Below are positions 28,104 through 37,017 of a DNA stretch of 64,000 nt, piece by piece (position 1 is the stretch's first letter; every line of letters begins with the position of its first letter). Position numbers and translations under genes: made by a program. The notes beneath the pieces were generated by a model, which was not told the origin of the DNA, did not search any database, and saw only the letters and a list, made by a program, of their open reading frames with translations. This DNA comes from Chloroflexi bacterium AL-N1 (GTDB taxonomy: Bacteria; Chloroflexota; Chloroflexia; Chloroflexales; Roseiflexaceae), in the NCBI GenBank assembly GCA_013122435.1, contig WYDT01000019.1:78272-142271 (forward strand), written 5' to 3'.

Positions 28104-28612
28104 ATGGCTATACTTTGGGCTATAGACAGCAAAGCATATCCCAGTGATGTACGCGATAAAGCCTGGATGTTTGTCACGCCGTATGTAACGCTGGTGATCG
28201 AAGATGCGCCCCAGCGGGGCCATTTTTGACAGCCGGACCCTACAGTCCAGCCCAGAAAGTGGTCACCATGCCAGTTATGATGGAGCCAAACGGCGTAAAG
28301 GCGGTAAGATGAACATGGCAATCGATACGCCGGGGCATCTGTGGGCCTTGCTGGTGACGCCAGCCAACAAACAAGACCGTGCTAACGGCGGACAGTTGGC
28401 GCAAGATGTGCACGAGGTGACCAACAAAACGGTTGAGGTTGCCTTTGTCGATCAAGGCTATACTGGTGACAACGCTGCTCAGGCTGCCGAGGCACACAGC
28501 ATACGCTTGGAGGTCATCCATCTGCCCGATGCCCAGCAAGGCTTTGTCCTACTGCCTCGTTGTTGAGTGGTCGAGCGTAGCTTCAATGGCTTTTTGTCTC
28601 TAAAAGTTCATA
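28104..28612 (+). mobile_element. Decayed IS5-family transposase remnant
   Basis: Two pieces of an IS5-type (IS1031-like) transposase lie in line. The first, 28104-28229, encodes SKAYPSDVRDKAWMFVTPYVTL and the start of the APQRGH region, then stops. After a large internal deletion the C-terminal piece, from about 28225 to 28566, encodes FDSRTLQSSPESG, YDGAKRRKGGKMNMAID and VDQGYTGDNAAQAA, including catalytic-domain residues. It ends FVLLPRC with a TGA where the family has Trp, then VVERSF. The element is inactive. The GC content is higher than in its AT-rich surroundings. Terminal inverted repeats were not recognised. Confidence 0.8.
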
Positions 28613-28679
28613 ACAGACGCTAGAATAGGAAAACTTTCGTGAGGTAGCGTGTGGTATATTGATCGTTTGAAGGACAAAT

Positions 28680-29759
28680 ATGACCAACTTACATAACCTC
28701 CATTATCTTACGATTTTTCTGTTTCTTTTTGTACTTGTTGGATGCCTGCCTTTAGAACAAAATCAGTCTGCATCTCAACCAGCGGCATCTGAGATACTTC
28801 CTGCTTCTATGATGGAAGATATCATAATACATAATGAGTTTTCTGAACGTGCTCATATAGGTCCAGTGCCAGAAGGTATTCAAGGAGATCGAGGAATTGG
28901 CTTTATCCGTGAGGAGCATATCCATACCCCTATTGATGAATTACCGCAAAACGAAGAATTCTATCTGGACACGGAAATGGATACCTTTGAACCATTTTTA
29001 GGTCTAATGAACAATACCGATCAACCAAAAACGTTCTTAGTTACACTTATGCTCAACTATCGTCAGGTTCCTTTTACTTTCAATGATCGACCTGGACTGT
29101 TACATCTTATCGAGATCCCTCCATTTAACGATATCAACTTTCCGATGAGTGTACCGATATCCGAAACAGGGCGGCACGACATTCAAGCAGTAATGTTTGA
29201 AGATCCGTTTAATTTGCGTATGGACTATGAGTTCCGTCGAGATGTCACTGGCTATGCTATGGGGCAACGCATCGCACTGACAGTTGGTGATGATCACACA
29301 CCAGCACGCACATTTGATGTGCTCGATCTTGAGAAGCTTCCTGTTCCAGAGGAAGGGATTTCACTTGATGTTATGTTTCGTAATGCGCTGCAAAACCAAG
29401 CATCTGACAGTGCTTTGCCACATCGAGAGCTAATCCATACAGATACTGTGCAGTTAGAACAACCCTATCCACTCCAGATCATTATTACATCAGATGGTGA
29501 GTATGATTCAGGGATAAAGGCGGTCATGCCCTTTCTCAACTACCGTCAGATTGTCCTTGAAGGACAGGATGTCATTGTCACGTCACTGGCTGTACAGGAG
29601 GAAGCTTTCTTTAACACCGAACTTATATTGCCAGAGGAACGTGGAGTACATCAACTCCAGGCTATCTATTTGGTAGAACCCTATGCAAATATGCTCGAAA
29701 ATAAGGAGTTGTCTCCATTTGTTAAAGGCTCGATGCGCGTTGCATTCATCGTTGAGTAA
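28680..29759 (+). CDS. Lipoprotein of unknown function
   Basis: A 359-residue predicted lipoprotein. The signal peptide ends in FVLVGC (Cys22), and a Ser/Gln/Ala-rich linker follows. The rest is soluble and appears to hold two similar halves. Each has a statement of the form LNYRQVxF / LNYRQIVLEG followed by a strand pattern and HxLQAxxxxEPY or HDIQAVMFEDPF, suggesting a duplicated beta-sandwich. I do not recognise the family. GAAGGA lies five bases before the ATG. The next gene, another lipoprotein, starts 21 bases downstream and is probably cotranscribed. Confidence 0.7.
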   Translation: MTNLHNLHYLTIFLFLFVLVGCLPLEQNQSASQPAASEILPASMMEDIIIHNEFSERAHIGPVPEGIQGDRGIGFIREEHIHTPIDELPQNEEFYLDTEMDTFEPFLGLMNNTDQPKTFLVTLMLNYRQVPFTFNDRPGLLHLIEIPPFNDINFPMSVPISETGRHDIQAVMFEDPFNLRMDYEFRRDVTGYAMGQRIALTVGDDHTPARTFDVLDLEKLPVPEEGISLDVMFRNALQNQASDSALPHRELIHTDTVQLEQPYPLQIIITSDGEYDSGIKAVMPFLNYRQIVLEGQDVIVTSLAVQEEAFFNTELILPEERGVHQLQAIYLVEPYANMLENKELSPFVKGSMRVAFIVE

Positions 29760-29780
29760 TCGGGATGATGTGCGAAAAGA

Positions 29781-30482
29781 ATGGGCAATACAATACTACC
29801 AGACAACAAGACAAGACTCTTCATCATACTGATTATCTTTACACTTCTGGCTGCATGTGGTCAGACGACTGATCCAACAGGAGCAAACACTAGTGCCGCG
29901 ACCCAGGAAGCTTTAGCTGAATACACTGCTATACCAACAGATATACTCCCAGCCGAGACTACTGTCCCAACAGACAATAATCCAACAGCACAAAATCCGG
30001 TCATGTGTATTGATACCGTTGATGATCAGCCTTTCAATCCTAATGTAGTCGAAACTATCGAAACCACTATTCGAGAAGCTATCCAGAATCATCCTAACTT
30101 TACCTTTATTAGCGAACGTTATGGAGGTAACACCCTTGAAGTCATACAGGAATGCCCCTCTACACCAACAATCCTATCTGATGAATGGACTGGTCCAGAG
30201 GTTGGGAGCGGTGCACCACATATAGTTAACGTTGAACCTGATGTAAGCATAGATGATTGGCTCCATAAACGATCTGCACAGTACTTTATCTTTGTTGGGC
30301 CAGAAGATGTACTACAACAAGCGTTTGGGGACTTTTTTCCACGTCGCACACCACAGGAAATGCTGTGTATGGGGCATCAATGTGCCGAGGTAACCAGTGC
30401 CATCTATCTGACATCAGCAGATATCGCCGATTCTGAACGGCTGCAAAGCAGCTTGTTAAATGTCCTGGGATTAGAGTATTAG
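29781..30482 (+). CDS. Lipoprotein of unknown function
   Basis: A 233-residue predicted lipoprotein with lipobox TLLAAC (about Cys26) and a low-complexity Thr/Ala/Pro linker to about residue 75. The mature domain has several Cys (MCIDTV, QECPST, EMLCMGHQC) that may form disulfides. A WTGPEVGSGAPH region and a regular alternation of strands and helices are seen. No family is recognised. It follows the previous lipoprotein gene by 21 bases and converges on the protoglobin gene. Confidence 0.7.
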   Translation: MGNTILPDNKTRLFIILIIFTLLAACGQTTDPTGANTSAATQEALAEYTAIPTDILPAETTVPTDNNPTAQNPVMCIDTVDDQPFNPNVVETIETTIREAIQNHPNFTFISERYGGNTLEVIQECPSTPTILSDEWTGPEVGSGAPHIVNVEPDVSIDDWLHKRSAQYFIFVGPEDVLQQAFGDFFPRRTPQEMLCMGHQCAEVTSAIYLTSADIADSERLQSSLLNVLGLEY

Positions 30483-30495
30483 AAGAACATACAGA

Positions 30496-31044
30496 TTACA
30501 TATTACCAGAAAGCAGTTTCCGTGCCAGCCGTTCACCCCCCACCAGCGTGGCAATATGACTCAGTCGTTCGTCCTCATACGCCTGGTTAAAAATAGCTGT
30601 ATCCAGCGCAAGCAGCTTGTGGAGTGACTGCAGGGCTTGCTGCGGTTGGGCGCTCTGCTGCGTTACCTGTTCACCATACACCATCACGACATCAAGCATC
30701 GCCAACGGATAGCGCACTGGCAAACCAATGTGTACATGAACTTTCCCAATGCGTATTCGCTGGCCTACGTAAGCCTCATCGTACTGGCCACCAAACAGGT
30801 CGATAAACCACTGGCCAATTGTCTGATGTAACGGCTGCATAGGGCGATCAATGAAATACTCAGCGGTCTGGACATGTACCAGAAGACGCTCATAAAATAC
30901 TTCGGCCATCTGTGGGGCCATACTAATAGCGTGGGTATGTAATGATCCTAATAATGTACTTTCTGCAGTACTGAGATCCATGAGAGCAATTAATTCACTC
31001 AGTATATGTGCATCTTTGACCTGCCAGCTTTGTCGTTCTTCCAT
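30496..31044 (-). CDS. Protoglobin-family haem protein
   Basis: A 182-residue single-domain globin of the protoglobin/globin-coupled-sensor type, expected to bind haem and diatomic gases. The proximal-His region reads RIGKVHVHIGLPVRYPLAM (His103), matching the family pattern IGxxHxxIGLPxRY. Upstream helices contain VFYERLL and the FIDRPMQPLHQTIGQWF segment. There is no attached transducer domain, as in archaeal protoglobins. The start at 31044 is chosen over an upstream codon at 31098 because AGGAG lies about ten bases before it. Convergent with the lipoprotein gene. Confidence 0.88.
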   Translation of the reverse strand: MEERQSWQVKDAHILSELIALMDLSTAESTLLGSLHTHAISMAPQMAEVFYERLLVHVQTAEYFIDRPMQPLHQTIGQWFIDLFGGQYDEAYVGQRIRIGKVHVHIGLPVRYPLAMLDVVMVYGEQVTQQSAQPQQALQSLHKLLALDTAIFNQAYEDERLSHIATLVGGERLARKLLSGNM

Positions 31045-31193
31045 GCGATGTGGCTCCTGTGAATAGTAATATCCAATAACGTTACTGGTAAAGAGCATAG
31101 CATTTTTGATGATTAGGTTGTATGCAATTTGTAAGCTATGGAGTAAACATTATTTAACTGAACGAGGTTAATCTGAAGATCGAAGAAACAATT

Positions 31194-31560
31194 CCTGTAG
31201 CGGCGATGTGCAACCGCTGCTGAGATACCATATCCTAGAGACAAAAACAGCGCGGTTACACACCGCTCCTACTGATAGTGTGTTATTTTCTGCTCTCTTC
31301 AACGGTACCTCACCTGTAGCTGCGGCTTGCAGCCGCTGCAAGACACAAGGTTATAACCATAGAAATAGAGCGGTTCCAGACCACTCCTACTTAACAATAC
31401 GCCTGTTTTCCCGCTCTTCAACGATATCTCACCGCATATGTAGCGGCAGCTTGCAGCCGCTGCTGAGACACCCTATCCTAGAGACAACAAGGCGCGGTTA
31501 CAAACCGCCTACACCGAGCGAAACATACCTGTAGTGGCGGCGTGCAGCCGCCGCTCAGAT
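31194..31560. repeat. Array of four imperfect palindromic repeat units
   Basis: Four related units begin with TGTAG at 31196, 31315, 31439 and 31530 (spacings 119, 124 and 91 bases; the last is partial). Each starts with a hairpin-forming segment, TGTAGCGGC then GCAGCCGCTGC. The first three continue with an AGA-CA core and a second hairpin of the type GCGGTTACA-AACCGC, then a spacer with GCTCTTCAACG. The fourth unit has only the first hairpin (GGCGGCGTGCAGCCGCC). The array lies between the divergent end of the protoglobin promoter region and the end of thrC. It has no coding potential and resembles a REP/MITE-like dispersed repeat. Confidence 0.85.
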
Positions 31561-31577
31561 ATCGTCAGACTGAATTT

Positions 31578-32753
31578 TTACCGCGCCCACAGATGTGCAT
31601 ACTTCGCACCAGTGCCAGTATTGAACAACACCACCGACTCATCGGGAGCGATCCACCCATCGTTGAGCAATTGCACCTGCGCGGCTAAACAGGCACCACC
31701 CTCTGGCGCAGCAAAAATGCCTGTCATCGCTCCAAGCAGATTGGTATACTCCATCATCACCTCATCGCTGACTGCCACTGCTGTGCCACCACTCTCACGG
31801 AGTGCCCGCAGGATCAGGAAATCACCAATGGCCACGGGGACACGCAACCCATCCGCCACGGTTTTGGCGTTTGGCCACAATTCGGCGTGTTCCTGGCCCT
31901 CGTGAAACGCCTTAACAATCGGCGCACACCCATCGCTCTGGACAGTCACCATGCGGGGGCGTTTCGAGTCAATCAGACCCATTTGTTCCATCTCATCAAA
32001 CGCCTTCCACATACCAACCAAACCCGTACCACCACCAGTCGGGTAGATAATCACATCAGGCAGCGTCCAATTGAGTTGTTCGGCCAATTCATAGCCCATC
32101 GTCTTTTTGCCCTCGATGCGGTAGGGCTCTTTGAGTGTGCTCACATCAAACCAACCATGCTCTGCAGCACCCTCACGAACTCTGGCACCACAATCATTGA
32201 TGAGGCCGTCCACCAGCGTAACATGCGCTCCAAGTGCCTCGCACTCGGCACGGAAGGCCAGTGGAACATCGGCAGGCATAAACACATAAGCAGGCAACCC
32301 AACCGCTGCCGCATAGGCACTCATCGCACCGGCAGCATTACCAGCACTAGGGATCGCTATTGATGTGGCACCAAGCTCATATGCACGACTGACCGCGACA
32401 CTGAGACCACGGGCTTTAAAACTACCCGTTGGGTTGAGTCCTTCATCTTTGACATATGTCCGTAAACATCCAATACGCTCCCCAAGACGAGCCGTCTGAA
32501 TGAGTGGTGTCCATCCCTCCCCCAGATCAATAATCGCCCGATCATCCCGTACTGGCAAGACTTCTTCGTACCGCCACAACGTTGGTGGTCGGGTAGCCAG
32601 CGCTTCTCGAGTAAGGGTCCGCGCTGCACGTGCAAGATCATAACATGCTAACAATGGCTTACCCGTCTTGGGACAAAGATTCATCAGTTGGTGTGGATCA
32701 TAGGTGGTGTGGTTAGCACTACTCTCTAGGCATACCAGGGTCGATTGGGTCAT
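31578..32753 (-). CDS. thrC: Threonine synthase (PLP enzyme)
   Basis: Converts O-phosphohomoserine to threonine. The 391-residue protein has the short N-terminal CPKTGKPLLACYDL region common in this clade and LGEGWTPLI. The PLP Lys lies in NPTGSFKARG. GNAAGAMSAYAA, a PTGGGTGLVGMWKAF phosphate-binding loop and an EGGACLAA segment follow. The ATG at 32753 has AAGGA six bases upstream; a GTG just before it is less likely. It lies 20 bases after a PHP-domain gene and may be in an operon with it. Other threonine/cysteate synthase-like enzymes share the fold, but the overall pattern favours ThrC. Confidence 0.9.
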   Translation of the reverse strand: MTQSTLVCLESSANHTTYDPHQLMNLCPKTGKPLLACYDLARAARTLTREALATRPPTLWRYEEVLPVRDDRAIIDLGEGWTPLIQTARLGERIGCLRTYVKDEGLNPTGSFKARGLSVAVSRAYELGATSIAIPSAGNAAGAMSAYAAAVGLPAYVFMPADVPLAFRAECEALGAHVTLVDGLINDCGARVREGAAEHGWFDVSTLKEPYRIEGKKTMGYELAEQLNWTLPDVIIYPTGGGTGLVGMWKAFDEMEQMGLIDSKRPRMVTVQSDGCAPIVKAFHEGQEHAELWPNAKTVADGLRVPVAIGDFLILRALRESGGTAVAVSDEVMMEYTNLLGAMTGIFAAPEGGACLAAQVQLLNDGWIAPDESVVLFNTGTGAKYAHLWAR

Positions 32754-32773
32754 CACAAATCCTTATCATATCT

Positions 32774-33601
32774 CTACAGTACTTTTATATGTTCTAAAAA
32801 GACATGGACATCATCAGAAGGCCAACTTGCCAGCGATTGATGTGGGTGGTGCGAGTCCGAGCCACCGGTGAGGAACAGCCGATGTTGTTTGGCAATCTGG
32901 CTATAGAATACGCGCTGTTCTCTGGTATGAGTTGGATAGAACACCTCAATGCCATCGAGGCCAACCTCAGCCATTCCAGCTAGGTCTTCTGCCGTTGCTG
33001 GGATTGCATAAATCCCTTTTGAGCGACCTGGATGGGCCAATACTGCAACGCCACCACATTGATGAGCCACTTCAACAACTTCGTTTACACTCACAGGGTT
33101 ATACCCTTGCGGCACCTGAGTTAAAATATAGCGCATACCAGCACTTTCATCATCCTCAGTAGGGTTGCGCTGTGGGAGATTATTTTGTCGTGCGAGCGTT
33201 GTACCGACATCAGCAACATTGAATGGACGATCAAGAGTCTCAAGATCATCAAGGTTGAAACCTTGATCGATCAGTCGCACCTGTAAAGCACGTGCATCAG
33301 CCATATTGCGGTCAAATACAGCCTGACACAGTCCCAGGAGCCGTGGCGCATCTGGTTCAACACCATAAACCAGTGTATGCCAGAGCTTGTCATGAAAACC
33401 ACTGTCGATCTCAACACCGGGAATCACTTGCACACCATAGCGCTTTCCTGCTTCCTGCAGGGCAGCAACGCTAGCAGTTGTATTGTGATCAGTTGCAGCA
33501 ATGGCCAACAACCCCGACTTAGCAGCCGTCGCTGCAAGCTCTGTAGGCATCCACGTCGAATGATGTGGTGTGGCTGTGGTGTGAATGTGTAGATCTACCA
33601 T
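32774..33601 (-). CDS. PHP-domain phosphoesterase
   Basis: A 275-residue PHP (polymerase and histidinol phosphatase) protein, metal-dependent. The N-terminal metal motif is DLHIHTTATPHHST, followed by AATDHNTT and GVEID. Later ligands lie in VAVLAHPGR and the C-terminal GGSDSHHPH. Similar stand-alone enzymes include the 3',5'-nucleoside bisphosphate phosphatase/RNase AM (YciV) group, and the length fits. The substrate is not proven here. It is directly upstream of thrC on the same strand. The ribosome site is weak. Confidence 0.85.
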   Translation of the reverse strand: MVDLHIHTTATPHHSTWMPTELAATAAKSGLLAIAATDHNTTASVAALQEAGKRYGVQVIPGVEIDSGFHDKLWHTLVYGVEPDAPRLLGLCQAVFDRNMADARALQVRLIDQGFNLDDLETLDRPFNVADVGTTLARQNNLPQRNPTEDDESAGMRYILTQVPQGYNPVSVNEVVEVAHQCGGVAVLAHPGRSKGIYAIPATAEDLAGMAEVGLDGIEVFYPTHTREQRVFYSQIAKQHRLFLTGGSDSHHPHQSLASWPSDDVHVFLEHIKVL

Positions 33602-33677
33602 TGTCTTCTATCTCTACTATTCTGGATATCGCAACAGTGTACCATATTACAGCTGTTATAACAGCAATCCTGCCCTA

Positions 33678-34379
33678 CTATGACCAAAGAAATACATCCC
33701 CTTCAACGTATGTCTTGGCTTGACCATACGTGTGAACCGTCACCGTACCATGACCATAGACACACCACAGGCGTTCCGTTTCAGCACCTCCATCGTTGAG
33801 CATGCCGGTACGCTCATCAATACCTAAAAGTGCTGCGTGTGGCAGCAATGTCTTGATTCGCTGGACCCAACGATGACCAAACGTATCGTAGTGCGGAAGT
33901 ACACAGGCACCAGACACGAGCCCCAAACCCTGAAACATCTGTTGGCTTTCGGGATTATAGTACCACTCACACAACACCATGGCCCCGGCACTGCTACCGG
34001 CAATCACAGCACCGGCCTCGTAAGCTTCTATCATCGCTTGCCAACTTGCGCTCTCCCACAGAGTAGTTCCTAAATAATGCGTAAATCCACCCAGCATGTA
34101 AATGAGACGAGACGTGCGGAGTTGTTCAACAATAGCTGAATCGTTAGCTGATTCTGCATCTATCAAATGGAGCACATTGACGTTCGATGCACCTAAACTA
34201 TGGAACCATCGTTTCGCATGACCACCAGCACGTTGATGATTATGGTCTGGTGCTGCTGCCGCAGGGATGATGTGAATTGGTGCATTTGCGCCACCTGCCA
34301 GTGCTATTGCCCGTTGGTCTGGCTCTGCCATACGACCACCAAATTCAGCACCACCTTCGAGGAGAATATACCCCGGCAT
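33678..34379 (-). CDS. S51-family peptidase / cyanophycinase-like protein
   Basis: A 233-residue class I glutamine-amidotransferase-like protein of peptidase family S51. The nucleophile lies in AGSSAGAMVL. LIYMLGGFTHYL forms the preceding loop, and LLGIDERTGML is the downstream acidic segment. The family hydrolyses cyanophycin or aspartyl dipeptides; the substrate here is unknown. The start at 34379 has a strong AGGAGG close to the ATG; an extension to 34505 lacks support. A second S51 member occurs at 43396-44154 with different flanks, so they are paralogues, not a recent tandem copy. Confidence 0.85.
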   Translation of the reverse strand: MPGYILLEGGAEFGGRMAEPDQRAIALAGGANAPIHIIPAAAAPDHNHQRAGGHAKRWFHSLGASNVNVLHLIDAESANDSAIVEQLRTSRLIYMLGGFTHYLGTTLWESASWQAMIEAYEAGAVIAGSSAGAMVLCEWYYNPESQQMFQGLGLVSGACVLPHYDTFGHRWVQRIKTLLPHAALLGIDERTGMLNDGGAETERLWCVYGHGTVTVHTYGQAKTYVEGDVFLWS

Positions 34380-34823
34380 GTTGCCTCCTGATCTGCTATG
34401 CAAAAGACTTTCTCGATTGTTGGTTACGTGTAGGTTTTCTTTTGCGGATGTGTTGCATTTTATCGTACAAATCAGCACAGGCGCTGTATTAACCATTAAC
34501 GCCACAGATTAGTATTCATATGAGCCTTGTCAATATGTTGCACAGAATTGTGCACTACTATGGACAGGTTGTTCTAAGCAACAGCAAGCACCAATTTAGT
34601 CAAATTTCCATCAGCTTTTTCAACTATTTAAACCCCTACCATGCAAAGTTTTGGCAAGAATCGATGCAATCCTGACGCTTTATTGGAAAATTTCTTTCGT
34701 ATCGAAAAACAAATAGCGTGCTATATTGCTGGCGAGAAACGGCGCTGTGAGATCTGTAGAACGATTGACCGAACAATTTATTTCATACCAGGGTCGCTGA
34801 TTTTGCAATTGTTGTCATAATGT

Positions 34824-34841
34824 TGTGATCGATCAATCACA
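34824..34841. promoter_or_regulatory. Crp-like palindrome TGTGA-N8-TCACA
   Basis: An 18-base near-perfect palindrome, TGTGATCGATCAATCACA, lies about 150 bases upstream of the alginate-lyase-like gene. It resembles a Crp/Fnr half-site pair but has a spacer of 8 in place of 6. It could be an operator for the downstream gene or part of the adjacent orphan transcript. Binding is untested. Confidence 0.35.
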
Positions 34842-34844
34842 GAA

Positions 34845-34891
34845 GAAAAAAAGTCCTGATCGTAGAGCTTGGCGGCAGAAACGATCAGGAC
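34845..34891 (-). terminator. Orphan minus-strand intrinsic terminator
   Basis: An 11-bp stem (GTCCTGATCGT / ACGATCAGGAC, 34853-34863 and 34881-34891) with a 17-base loop is followed on the minus strand by seven Ts. No minus-strand gene ends here, since the flanking gene to the right reads away. A TATACT box at about 34931-34936 on the minus strand would start a transcript of roughly 80 bases ending at this hairpin. The rest of the 34380-34991 gap shows no coding region. Confidence 0.6.
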
Positions 34892-34991
34892 AACAACTAT
34901 CCAACCATCGCTCGGTGGACAGCATTCGTAGTATACCACGCTTAACACTTCGATCACATGCTGTCCCAACTAAAAACAGGAGGGATATGTA

Positions 34992-36893
34992 ATGAAAGTG
35001 CATATCACACAACGACTTTTCATCACCCTTATGCTTATTCTGCTGTGTGTAAGTGTCCTTCTCATCAACTTACAACCAAAGCATGTGCAAGCAAACACAA
35101 CGAGTCCTCATGTGTATGTCAACGCATCCGAACTTCGTGTTATTCAAGACCATATTCGATCAGGTGATCAGCCATGGCGAGCAGCCAATGATAGTCTGAT
35201 GAGTGAAGCCAACCGGGCCCTCACTGCTGGTCCCTACCGCGTGACGTCCAATGGTGGTCCTAACGGCGGCCATGATTACTTTACCGAAGCACCCTACTGT
35301 GGCTGGAAACGGGTCGATGGAAGAGATCCCGATTGCCGCGATGGAGAAATCAATCCACAGGCCAATCGCCAGGATTACAACACAGCTATTGCCGTCGGGA
35401 AAGATGTGCGCGCATTAGGTTTGGCCTACGCCCTCACCGATGACGAGCACTATGCCCGTCGCGCCGCCTACCTAATCCGTGTGTGGGCACTCGATTCGAG
35501 CACGCGCATGACCCCCAAGTTTACGAATGGACAATCCAATATTGAACTCGCGATTACGATGCCAGGGTTGTTCTACGGTACCGATCTCATTCGCAACTCG
35601 TCTGCCTGGTCATCATCTGATCAACAAGCCTTTGAACGCTGGTCCCGCGATTTTCTGGCCAGTGGCCGACGCTGGTCTGGGACGAATAACTTCGAAGTCT
35701 GGCGTCTGGTGTTTCTGGCATCCGGTGGTGCGGTTGCCAATGATAATGACACGCTGCGCTATGCGTTTGATCGCTACAAACAAATCTTACCGGAACATAT
35801 CGGCTCACGTGGTGAAATGGTCAAGGAATTGGGCCGCACCAAGAGCTTGATGTACTCACTCTATGCGCTTAATGCCTTCACACAAGTCGCGGAAATTGCC
35901 CATCACAATGGCACCAATCTGTACGATTACAGTCGCAATGGTCGCAACCTCAAACTCGCGCTGGACTACCACGCGCCCTACGCTATCGATCCATCACGCT
36001 GGCAGCGACAACAGATTGCGCCGATTGAAGAGAAAGATATTGCCCATTACGAAGTCGCCTACGCCTATTTTCGTGATAGCGACTACAAGCGCGTTATCGA
36101 TGATTGGGGTCGTCCCCTCTATGAACAGCGGACGATGGGTCCGGTAACCCTCACCCACGCCGCCGGAAACGGCAACCCGGCACCTCCACCAGCACCAACG
36201 GCAGCACCCAGCCAGCTTGAAGTAACCGACCTGATGGGCCTGACGCGCGATGGCACCGTGAGTGGCGCTGTCCGGGTAGAAGCAGCTATCACCGGACAAG
36301 CAGATCGTGTGGTCTTTGCTATTCGTGGCGCACAAAACGCCGATCACACCGAACAGCAAGCCCCCTACGTATTATTTGGGGATAATTACAGGTGGGATAC
36401 CAATCGCTACCCGGACGGCGACTATGAAGTGAGGGCAACCGCCTACCGCAGCAACCAGACCGCCACACGCACCGAACGTGTGACGGTCGACAATAACAGC
36501 CGTAGTGGTCAACCGCAGACCATCAAGCTGGACGCTGCAGACCCGGATGCCCAGCAGGGCGCCAAATACCGTGACTGCCCCGGAAGTGAATCGGGACGCT
36601 GTCTGGGATGGATTGCACCAAACGAATGGGTCGAGTGGCGTGATGTGCAGTTTACTGGCGGGACCTATCAGATTGGTCTGCGTGCAGCACCATGGAAATC
36701 TGACAGCAATGCCACATTCGCCGTGCTTGTGGACGGTCAGGAAGTCACACGGATCACTGCCGATGCGCCCGTGGGAAACTTTAGTACCCCTACCCGCAGT
36801 GGATCCATTACAGCTGGTCGACACACCATCCGCTTAGTCGCAAAAACGGGTCATAGTGTTGATGTCAACTATCTGCAGTTCGAAAAGAGGTAA
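34992..36893 (+). CDS. Secreted alginate-lyase-like enzyme with CBM-like C-terminus
   Basis: A 633-residue secreted protein. A signal peptide (cleavage near VQAN) is followed by an (alpha/alpha)-toroid domain of the alginate lyase superfamily (about residues 50-390; DVRALGLAYALTDD, AYLIRVWALD, ELGRTKSLMYSLYAL). A Pro/Ala linker (NPAPPPAPTAAPS) leads to an Ig-like domain and a C-terminal beta-sandwich like CBM6/CBM35 (LGWIAPNEWVEW, AGRHTIRLVAK). The segment that in PL5 lyases carries the catalytic Asn-His reads TNNFEVWR here, with Phe in place of His near residue 233, so the activity may differ. AGGAGGG precedes the ATG. It presumably cleaves an environmental acidic polysaccharide. Confidence 0.8.
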   Translation: MKVHITQRLFITLMLILLCVSVLLINLQPKHVQANTTSPHVYVNASELRVIQDHIRSGDQPWRAANDSLMSEANRALTAGPYRVTSNGGPNGGHDYFTEAPYCGWKRVDGRDPDCRDGEINPQANRQDYNTAIAVGKDVRALGLAYALTDDEHYARRAAYLIRVWALDSSTRMTPKFTNGQSNIELAITMPGLFYGTDLIRNSSAWSSSDQQAFERWSRDFLASGRRWSGTNNFEVWRLVFLASGGAVANDNDTLRYAFDRYKQILPEHIGSRGEMVKELGRTKSLMYSLYALNAFTQVAEIAHHNGTNLYDYSRNGRNLKLALDYHAPYAIDPSRWQRQQIAPIEEKDIAHYEVAYAYFRDSDYKRVIDDWGRPLYEQRTMGPVTLTHAAGNGNPAPPPAPTAAPSQLEVTDLMGLTRDGTVSGAVRVEAAITGQADRVVFAIRGAQNADHTEQQAPYVLFGDNYRWDTNRYPDGDYEVRATAYRSNQTATRTERVTVDNNSRSGQPQTIKLDAADPDAQQGAKYRDCPGSESGRCLGWIAPNEWVEWRDVQFTGGTYQIGLRAAPWKSDSNATFAVLVDGQEVTRITADAPVGNFSTPTRSGSITAGRHTIRLVAKTGHSVDVNYLQFEKR

Positions 36894-37017
36894 CGTATAC
36901 AATTTTGAGGCTCTAGTTTGAGCCAAATACGTAAAATAATCGCCGTATCGATTACACGCATATGAAGTGTGGTCGATGCGACGATACTATTGTAAAGACT
37001 GAAAACAATGTGCACGT

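Noticed and set aside
31194..31560. CRISPR array
   Set aside because: Units are near 120 bases, imperfect, palindromic and irregularly spaced, with no short uniform spacers and no cas genes.
34778..34969. 63-codon minus-strand frame across the orphan terminator
   Set aside because: It runs through the hairpin and T-run, has no ribosome site and its sequence looks random.
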